In this document: in pieces, positions 1-3,956 of the stretch | How positions within the stretch are numbered: position 1 is the stretch's first letter | Layout: every line of letters begins with the position of its first letter | Source: Chloroflexales bacterium | GTDB lineage: Bacteria; Chloroflexota; Chloroflexia; Chloroflexales; Chloroflexaceae | DNA length: 5,273 nt | NCBI GenBank assembly: GCA_013336035.1 | Contig: JAAXUL010000622.1 | Location: 1-5,273, forward strand | Reading direction: 5' to 3' | Position numbers and translations under genes: made by a program | The notes under the pieces: generated by a model | The model's input: the letters and a program-made list of their open reading frames with translations, nothing else | Database searches by the model: none | What the model was told of the DNA's origin: nothing

Positions 1-2
1 CG

Positions 3-506
3 GGTCTGCCCGAGGATGGCGGCGCGCTGGCGGCGGTCGAGGAGGTGGCGGAGGACAGCGAGGGGCTGTTCCGCGACTTCTTCGCCCGCTTCATCGCCGG
101 CGTCGAGGAGCTCGACTACGCCGGGGCGCTGGCCACGGTGGGCCTGGAGCCGCGCTGGTCGCGGCGGGGGCCGCAGGCCTGGCTGGGCCTGAGCCTCAAG
201 CGGCAGGGCGAGCGCACCCTGGTCGCGACGGTCCGCTCGGACAGCCCGGCCGCCCTCGCGGGGGTCTACGCCGACGACGAGCTGCTGGCCCTGGACGGCT
301 GGCGCGTGGGCGAGGAGCGGCTGAGCGCCCGCCTGGCCGAGCGCAGCCCCGGGGCGGTCGTGCGCCTGGCCCTCTTCCGCGGCGACGCCCTGGTCGAGGT
401 GCCGGTGACCCTGGCCGAGGCCCCCAACGACACCCTCGAGCTGGCGCCGCTGGCCGAGCGCAGCGAGGGTCAGCAGCGGGCGTACCAGGCATGGCTGGGG
501 ATCTGA
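3..506 (+). CDS. M61-family peptidase, C-terminal fragment with PDZ domain (5' end outside window)
   Basis: The frame is open from position 3 to the TGA at 504-506 and gives 167 residues with no start needed in the window. The first part, with the FFARFIAGVEELDYAGAL stretch followed by a GLE segment, resembles the region that precedes the PDZ domain in M61 (glycyl aminopeptidase-like) peptidases. Residues about 60-135 read as a PDZ domain: WLGLSL carboxylate-binding-type loop, then SDSPAALAGVYADDELLALDGWRV, the usual 'distal effects of buried/open-ended peptide' core. The chain ends in YQAWLG, a typical M61 C-terminus. The zinc-binding HExxH catalytic site is upstream of the window and cannot be checked. 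A GTG at 45 is only an internal valine, because homologous sequence continues before it. The next gene begins 40 bases downstream behind its own promoter-like element, so this gene is probably not co-transcribed by design. Another PDZ-containing protease is the main alternative. Confidence 0.8.
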   Translation, partial: GLPEDGGALAAVEEVAEDSEGLFRDFFARFIAGVEELDYAGALATVGLEPRWSRRGPQAWLGLSLKRQGERTLVATVRSDSPAALAGVYADDELLALDGWRVGEERLSARLAERSPGAVVRLALFRGDALVEVPVTLAEAPNDTLELAPLAERSEGQQRAYQAWLGI

Positions 507-533
507 CGCGCCGGCCGCCCGCGCCACCTGCCG

Positions 534-539
534 TATAAT
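534..539 (+). promoter_or_regulatory. Perfect -10 box (TATAAT) of a probable leaderless promoter
   Basis: The hexamer TATAAT matches the sigma-70-type -10 consensus at all six positions and stands out in a very GC-rich gap. The downstream ATG begins seven bases after it, where transcription would be expected to start. No -35 hexamer is visible at 16-18 bases upstream, no TGn extension is present, and no Shine-Dalgarno lies between box and ATG. This suggests a transcript starting at or within a base or two of the initiation codon. Seen: the box, spacing and lack of SD. Inferred: leaderless translation. Confidence 0.65.
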
Positions 540-546
540 AGGCGCC

Positions 547-1812
547 ATGTACCACTACAACTGGACCTGCTCACGCTGCGGCGAGGGCTACGCGCCCGAT
601 GTCGCGCGCTACTCGTGCCCGAGCTGCGGCGAGACGGCCTGCCTCGATATGCGGCCCGACTATGAGCGGATCGCCGCCCGGTGGACAAAGGCGGAGCTCG
701 CCGCCGACCCGCGCCAGTCGATCTGGCGCTACGGGCCGCTGCTGCCGCTCCAGCCCGCGACGTGCGCCCCGCGCTCGCCGCTCACGAGCGGGCAGGCGGC
801 GCTCAGCGCGGTCGGCTGGACCCCGCTCTACGACGCCGGTCGGCTCGGCCGCTCGCTCGGCCTGGACCAGCTCTTGATCAAAGACGACGGGCGCAACCCG
901 ACCGGCTCGTTCAAGGATCGGGCCAGCGCGGTGGTGCTCGCCCGCGCCCTCGAGATGGGCGAGAGCACGGTCGCCACGGCCTCGTCGGGCAACGCCGCGG
1001 CGGCCCTCGCCGGCCTGGGGGCGGCGGTCGGGCTGCCCTGCATCATCTTTGTGCCGCAGAGCGCGCCCGAGGCCAAGGTGGCCCAGCTGCTGATCTACGG
1101 CGCCACCGTGCTGCTGGTCGAGGGCAGCTACGACGACGCGGTCGACCTCTGCCTGGCCGCCTGTGACGAGTGGGACTGGTACAACCGCAGCACCGGCTAC
1201 AACCCGCACACCGCCGAGGGCAAGAAGACCTGCGCCCTCGAGATCTGCGAGCAGCTCGGCTGGGAGGCGCCGGACAGCGTGCTGGTCTCGGTCGGCGACG
1301 GCAATATCATCACCGGCCTGCACCGCGGCTTCCAGGACGCCCTGGCCCTGGGCTGGATCAGCCACATGCCGCGCCTGATCGGCGTGCAGGCGGCGGCGGC
1401 CCCGGCGCTCTACAACGCCTGGCGCGACGGCGCCGACGATGTCGCGCCCGACCGCGCCGAGACCCTGGCCGATAGTATCAATGTGGGGCTGCCCCGTGAC
1501 GGCTTCCGGGCCCTGCGCGCGCTGCGCGAGACGGGCGGGATCTGCCTCACCGTCGAGGACGAGGCTATCCTGCACGCGATGTCCCGGGTCGCGCGCACCA
1601 GCGGCCTCTTCACCGAGCCGGCCGGCGCGGCCACCTTCGCCGGGCTGTTCGCCCTGGCCGAGTCGGGCATCATCGGCGCCGACGAGCGTGTGGTGGTGGT
1701 GAATACCGGCAACGGGCTGAAGGATATCCGCGCCGCCGGGCGCGCCGTCGGCGCCGCGCTGTCGGTCGCGCCGACCCTCGACGCCGTGCGCATTGCCCTC
1801 GAGCTTGACTAG
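547..1812 (+). CDS. Threonine-synthase-like PLP enzyme with N-terminal zinc ribbon
   Basis: The product has 421 residues and belongs to the fold-type II (tryptophan synthase beta-like) PLP superfamily, closest in motif pattern to zinc-ribbon threonine synthases. C8/C11 and C24/C27 form two CxxC pairs of a zinc ribbon. The Schiff-base lysine is K123 in NPTGSFKDRAS. SSGN (146-149) is the substrate/carboxylate loop, SVGDGN (248-253) is the glycine-rich phosphate-binding loop, and TGNGLKD (387-393) is the C-terminal motif typical of threonine synthase. The usual threonine-synthase lead-in (SLGEGNTPL) is replaced by SAVGWTPLY, so the substrate may not be O-phosphohomoserine. The ATG is preferred because the zinc ribbon starts at residue 8 and a -10 box sits just upstream. 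The next gene follows after 12 bases and is a second PLP enzyme, so a joint amino-acid elimination or replacement role is likely. Family is firm; true ThrC activity is uncertain. Confidence 0.85.
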   Translation: MYHYNWTCSRCGEGYAPDVARYSCPSCGETACLDMRPDYERIAARWTKAELAADPRQSIWRYGPLLPLQPATCAPRSPLTSGQAALSAVGWTPLYDAGRLGRSLGLDQLLIKDDGRNPTGSFKDRASAVVLARALEMGESTVATASSGNAAAALAGLGAAVGLPCIIFVPQSAPEAKVAQLLIYGATVLLVEGSYDDAVDLCLAACDEWDWYNRSTGYNPHTAEGKKTCALEICEQLGWEAPDSVLVSVGDGNIITGLHRGFQDALALGWISHMPRLIGVQAAAAPALYNAWRDGADDVAPDRAETLADSINVGLPRDGFRALRALRETGGICLTVEDEAILHAMSRVARTSGLFTEPAGAATFAGLFALAESGIIGADERVVVVNTGNGLKDIRAAGRAVGAALSVAPTLDAVRIALELD

Positions 1813-1817
1813 GAAGG
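1811..1817 (+). promoter_or_regulatory. Shine-Dalgarno overlapping the upstream stop codon
   Basis: AGGAAGG lies seven bases before the ATG at 1825, and its first two bases belong to the TAG stop (1810-1812) of the preceding gene. This fixes the start of the second PLP enzyme and indicates translational coupling within one operon. Confidence 0.7.
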
Positions 1818-1824
1818 CCCCCCT

Positions 1825-3192
1825 ATGACCGCGACTGTTCTCGGCCCCACCTACGCTGAAATGCGCGACCCGACGCTGCTGCCGGCCGCCCTCCAGGAGC
1901 GCGCCCGCGCCGCCCGCGCCGATGAGCGCGACCCGCACAACCTGTTCAATATTACCTGGCGCCGCCCCGACGGCGGCGTCAGCCACCTGGTGCTGCCGCC
2001 CAGCCTGACCGGCGTCGCGGCGAACATCATCGTGCTGGTCGGCGCGCCCTTCCCCAGCGGCAGCCACAAGGTCGGCCCCGCCTACGCGACCCTCGCCGAG
2101 GCCGAGACCCTCGACGGCGTGCGCCCCGGCACGAAGACGGTGGTTGGCCCGAGCACCGGCAACTTCGGCATCGGCACCGCCTACGTCAGCCTGCTCAAGG
2201 GCTACGAGGCCCTCGTGGTTATGCCCGACACGATGAGCCGCGAGCGCTACGAGCGCATCAGGCAGTACGGCGCCGAGCTCGACCTGACCCCCGGAAGCGA
2301 GAGCGATGTCATACTGACGCTCGAGCGCACCCATAGCCAGTACATCGCGCGCCCCGAGTATCTGGTGCTGGCGCAGTTCGAGCTGCTGCCAAACTACCGC
2401 TTCCACCGCTTCGTCACCGGCGACGCCGCCCTGCGCGCGGCCGCGGGCTATGGCAACGGCAGGGTGGCGGCCTTCGTCGCCGCGCCCGGCTCGGCCGGCA
2501 CCCTGGCGGCCGGCGACGCGATCAAAGAGCGCTACGGCGACGCCGTGGTGGTCGCCCTCGAGCCGCGCGAGTGCGCCACGCTCTACCGGGGCGGCCAGGG
2601 CCAGCACCTGATCGAGGGCATCGGCGACAAGATGGTCACGCTTATCCACAATGTGCTGACCACCGACTATGTCGCCCTGATCCACGACGAGGACTGCGTG
2701 CGCGGGCTGCGCGTGCTGGCGGGCGGCGGGGCGCCGGGCTATGGGCCGGCCTGCGCGTGCGGCCGCTCTGATAGCGGCGCCTGTCTGCGCGACTGCCTGG
2801 GCATCAGCGCGGTCTGCAATATCATCGGCGCGATCAAGACCGCGAAGCTGCTCGGCCTCGGCCCCGATGATAACGTCGTGACGGTCGCGACCGACCGCTT
2901 CGACCGCTACCCCTCGGTGCTCGCCGAGCTCGAGCGGCGCGAGGGCCCGCCCGACGCGGCCACCCTCGACGCCTGGGCCGAGCGCATCTTCCGCGGCGCC
3001 GACACCGCCGAGATGCTCGATGTACGCGGCGCGGACGAGAAGGAGCGCCTGCATACGATGAAGGAGCAGCTCTGGCGCCGCTTCGGCTACGGCGACGAGC
3101 TCTTCAGCGCCATGCGCGGCATGGCCTACTGGGATGAGCAGGTCGCCCTGGTCGATGAGATCGACCGGCGCATCGCCGCGACGCGCGGGTAG
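1825..3192 (+). CDS. Fold-type II PLP-dependent enzyme with cysteine-synthase/TrpB-like fold
   Basis: The product has 455 residues with an in-frame ATG behind AGGAAGG. The PLP lysine is very probably K82 in FPSGSHKVGPAY, a context closer to the TrpB GAHK motif than to cysteine synthase GSVKDR. STGNFG (110-115) is the substrate loop. VMPDTMSRERYERIRQYGAEL (about 132-152) is the characteristic helix of this superfamily. PGSAGTLA (221-228) is the phosphate-binding glycine loop. GISAVCNIIGAIKTAKLLGLG and VVTVATDRFDRYPS follow in the C-terminal third, where catalytic-domain closure and the PLP N1 side are usually found. An unusual stretch at residues 300-325 contains C310, C312, C320 and C324 and looks like an insertion or a locally altered region. 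The gene is the second of an operon with the zinc-ribbon PLP enzyme; ssnA lies convergently nearby. Plausible chemistry is beta- or gamma-elimination/replacement on an amino acid. The exact substrate cannot be read from the sequence. Confidence 0.8.
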   Translation: MTATVLGPTYAEMRDPTLLPAALQERARAARADERDPHNLFNITWRRPDGGVSHLVLPPSLTGVAANIIVLVGAPFPSGSHKVGPAYATLAEAETLDGVRPGTKTVVGPSTGNFGIGTAYVSLLKGYEALVVMPDTMSRERYERIRQYGAELDLTPGSESDVILTLERTHSQYIARPEYLVLAQFELLPNYRFHRFVTGDAALRAAAGYGNGRVAAFVAAPGSAGTLAAGDAIKERYGDAVVVALEPRECATLYRGGQGQHLIEGIGDKMVTLIHNVLTTDYVALIHDEDCVRGLRVLAGGGAPGYGPACACGRSDSGACLRDCLGISAVCNIIGAIKTAKLLGLGPDDNVVTVATDRFDRYPSVLAELERREGPPDAATLDAWAERIFRGADTAEMLDVRGADEKERLHTMKEQLWRRFGYGDELFSAMRGMAYWDEQVALVDEIDRRIAATRG

Positions 3193-3197
3193 TAGCC

Positions 3198-3216
3198 CGT
3201 CCAACCTTGTTGGACG
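3198..3216 (+). other. Eight-base-pair hairpin just after the operon stop codon
   Basis: CGTCCAAC (3198-3205) pairs perfectly with GTTGGACG (3209-3216) around a three-base CTT loop. It begins five bases after the TAG at 3190-3192. There is no following T-tract, so it is more likely an mRNA 3'-end stabiliser or part of the larger folded region than a terminator by itself. Confidence 0.55.
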
Positions 3217-3266
3217 CCCCTCCCAATCTGTCAAAGACGGGTTGCGAACGGTCTTTCCGGGGAGGG
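3217..3266 (+). other. Long stem-loop with nested hairpin (possible structured RNA element)
   Basis: CCCCTCCC (3217-3224) is perfectly complementary to GGGGAGGG (3259-3266). Nested inside, AAAGAC (3233-3238) pairs with GTCTTT (3251-3256), with a further GTT/AAC helix (3241-3243 with 3247-3249). The outer right arm can instead pair GGAGGG (3261-3266) with CCCTCC (3276-3281), so two mutually exclusive folds exist. Function is unknown. Confidence 0.45.
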
Positions 3267-3290
3267 CTCTATGGCCCCTCCGAGCCTATC

Positions 3291-3307
3291 CCGCAGCAGC
3301 AGTGCGG
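3291..3307 (+). other. Small hairpin between the long stem-loop and the terminator stem
   Basis: CCGCA (3291-3295) pairs with TGCGG (3303-3307) around a seven-base GCAGCAG loop. It is only five base pairs and would carry little weight alone, but it lies in a row of stems between the long stem-loop at 3217-3266 and the strong hairpin at 3323-3348. Confidence 0.35.
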
Positions 3308-3322
3308 CGGATCCATCAGCAA

Positions 3323-3348
3323 GGCCCCCAGGCAAACGCCTGGGGGCC
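3323..3348 (+). terminator. Strong terminator-like hairpin downstream of the PLP operon
   Basis: GGCCCCCAGGC (3323-3333) and GCCTGGGGGCC (3338-3348) form an eleven-base-pair perfect stem with an AAAC tetraloop, preceded by AA and followed by AGATCTTT. The downstream T-run is short (TTT at 3353-3355) and offset, so this is a good but not textbook intrinsic terminator. It lies about 130 bases after the second PLP gene. Being a perfect 26-base palindrome-like repeat about 130 bases upstream of the predicted sigma-54 start, it could alternatively be a protein-binding site. Confidence 0.65.
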
Positions 3349-3367
3349 AGATCTTTGCGTCGAGCGG

Positions 3368-3405
3368 CTCCCTTACTATGCAGGGAGGGGGCAGGGGGGT
3401 GAGGG
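3368..3405 (+). repeat. G-rich run with G-quadruplex potential overlapping a hairpin
   Basis: Four G-tracts of at least three (3383-3385, 3387-3391, 3394-3399, 3403-3405) are separated by loops of one to three bases, meeting the common quadruplex pattern. The first tract also pairs with CTCCCT at 3368-3373 (AGGGAG at 3382-3387), so the hairpin and quadruplex exclude each other. The reverse complement reads as a CCCTCACCCCCCTGCCCCC-like tract, a style of dispersed intergenic repeat known in several GC-rich genomes; whether it is repeated in this genome cannot be seen here. Confidence 0.45.
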
Positions 3406-3440
3406 CCTGAAGCGCCGACTTTGACGTAGCCCTGGCAGGG

Positions 3441-3456
3441 TGGCACACCTATTGCA
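3441..3456 (+). promoter_or_regulatory. Sigma-54 (RpoN) -24/-12 promoter element
   Basis: TGGCAC (3441-3446), a five-base spacer, and TTGCA (3452-3456) match the sigma-54 consensus TGGCAC-N5-TTGCW exactly, with the invariant GG (3442-3443) and GC (3454-3455) separated by ten bases. The predicted start is about 3467, giving a leader of about 150 bases before the small gene at 3620. No sigma-70-type pair with acceptable spacing competes: TTGACG at 3421-3426 has no -10 at the right distance. A sigma-54 promoter would require an RpoN protein and an enhancer-binding activator, neither of which is in this window. Confidence 0.55.
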
Positions 3457-3489
3457 AATAATCGTGTGTCCCTTCACGAACCCAAGGCC

Positions 3490-3560
3490 GGTCGGCCCAT
3501 AGCGATCACCTGGCCTGCGCTAGACGCCAGGCAGGGGTGACAGGATCGCATAAGCCGACC
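3490..3560 (+). ncRNA. Nested inverted-repeat leader, candidate cis-regulatory RNA
   Basis: Three concentric perfect helices can form: GGTCGGC (3490-3496) with GCCGACC (3554-3560), GCGATC (3502-3507) with GATCGC (3544-3549), and CCTGGC (3509-3514) with GCCAGG (3526-3531), closing an eleven-base loop. An alternative pairing TCACC/GGTGA (3506-3510 with 3536-3540) competes with the inner two. The element sits between the sigma-54-like promoter and the ribosome binding site of the small gene, so it would be in that gene's 5' leader. It does not match a riboswitch class that I can recognise. It could also be a mobile-element end or a DNA-level inverted repeat. Confidence 0.45.
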
Positions 3561-3602
3561 AGATGCGGCAGCGGGCGCGAGGGCGACACGCCGCCGCAAG
3601 AC

Positions 3603-3608
3603 AGGAGG
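3603..3608 (+). promoter_or_regulatory. Shine-Dalgarno (AGGAGG) for the small gene
   Basis: A full AGGAGG lies eleven bases before the ATG at 3620 (eight before an in-frame TTG at 3617). It is the only strong ribosome site in the gap and decides the start; the upstream in-frame ATG at 3563 has no such site. A local hairpin (GCGGC 3565-3569 with GCCGC 3593-3597) ends a few bases before it. Confidence 0.65.
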
Positions 3609-3619
3609 ACAACCGCTTG

Positions 3620-3865
3620 ATGACCAGATCCGACCATTACCAGGGGCGATCGTGCCCACTTCGTGACTGCGCCTCGGAGATTCGTCAGCTCGTTGCCGAG
3701 GAGTGTAAGTATGACATCTCACGCCTCGCCGTCGGCACGCAGCTGATGAGCTATGTCGCGTTTAGCAATACCACAGAGACGTGGGAAGTGGTGGAGAGGG
3801 GAAGCACCCTTGGGTCTGTGCGGATGCGGCTCATCGATCTCGTGCCGGAGCTATCGGCCGCGTAA
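3620..3865 (+). CDS. Small orphan protein, 81 residues, unknown function
   Basis: I do not recognise this protein. It starts at the ATG behind AGGAGG (TTG at 3617 is an alternative) and ends at TAA 3863-3865. It is soluble-looking, without a signal peptide or membrane segment. The N-terminus carries a CPLRDC motif (C12, C17) and a further cysteine at C29. Residues about 17-48 look helical (ASEIRQLVAEECKYDISRLA), followed by a probable beta hairpin TWEVVERGSTLGSVRMRLIDLV. About 22 of 81 codons end in A or T, clearly more than in the flanking genes, and rare-looking codons such as AGA, CTA and TCA occur. This may mean recent acquisition or relaxed selection. It has its own promoter-like element and structured leader upstream and a terminator downstream, which supports a real monocistronic gene. 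Confidence 0.6.
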   Translation: MTRSDHYQGRSCPLRDCASEIRQLVAEECKYDISRLAVGTQLMSYVAFSNTTETWEVVERGSTLGSVRMRLIDLVPELSAA

Positions 3866-3910
3866 GCGGCTGCGCCCTGACCGTCGCGGTTGATGCATAG
3901 ACAACCTCAA

Positions 3911-3939
3911 AAGCCCCGGCCTTGGGGAAGCCGGGGCTT
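3911..3939 (-). terminator. Intrinsic terminator between convergent genes
   Basis: AAGCCCCGGC (3911-3920) and GCCGGGGCTT (3930-3939) form a perfect ten-base-pair stem with a nine-base loop. Read on the minus strand, the stem runs into TTTTGAGGTTG, giving a modest T-run 17 bases after the ssnA stop codon, so it best serves ssnA. On the plus strand it lies about 45 bases after the small gene, with the A/T pairs at its base but a weak T-tract, so it may act in both directions. Confidence 0.75.
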
Positions 3940-3956
3940 CTGTGCGCCCATGGTGG

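Larger units (their letters stand above)
3193..3619. other. 427-base intergenic region rich in structure, no convincing gene
   Basis: Short reading frames exist here, but none has a credible start, ribosome site or recognisable protein. The region instead contains at least four hairpins behind the PLP operon (3198-3348), a G-run with quadruplex potential (3383-3405), a sigma-54-type promoter element (3441-3456), and a nested inverted-repeat leader (3490-3560) before the ribosome binding site of the small gene. No tRNA, rRNA or CRISPR repeat was found. The base composition is mixed, with A/T-rich patches around 3450-3463 that contrast with the coding regions. Confidence 0.7.

Noticed and set aside
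45..47. GTG as start of the first gene
   Set aside because: The frame is open to the window edge and the text after it is the interior of a peptidase, not an N-terminus.
571..3234. Very long minus-strand open frame (887 codons) across both PLP genes
   Set aside because: It is antisense to two genes with clear catalytic motifs, its translation is Ala/Gly/Arg/Val-rich low-information sequence, and such frames arise when the sense strand has few A/T-ending codons.
3421..3462. Sigma-70 promoter from TTGACG (3421-3426) with AATAAT (3457-3462)
   Set aside because: The spacer is 30 bases, far from the usual 16-18; the sigma-54 reading fits far better.
3490..3560. tRNA-like element, because the outer helix is seven base pairs in a 71-base span
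   Set aside because: There is no T-arm GTTCGA-type loop, no D-arm and no anticodon stem at the expected place; the helices are concentric rather than cloverleaf.
3563..3619. In-frame upstream ATG that would extend the small protein to 100 residues
   Set aside because: The added segment is Arg/Ala-rich, falls in the structured leader and includes the AGGAGG itself; no ribosome site precedes it.
3474..3722. Minus-strand 82-codon frame over the leader and small gene
   Set aside because: No ribosome site, no recognisable motif, and it runs across the inverted repeats; the plus-strand gene with AGGAGG is better supported.
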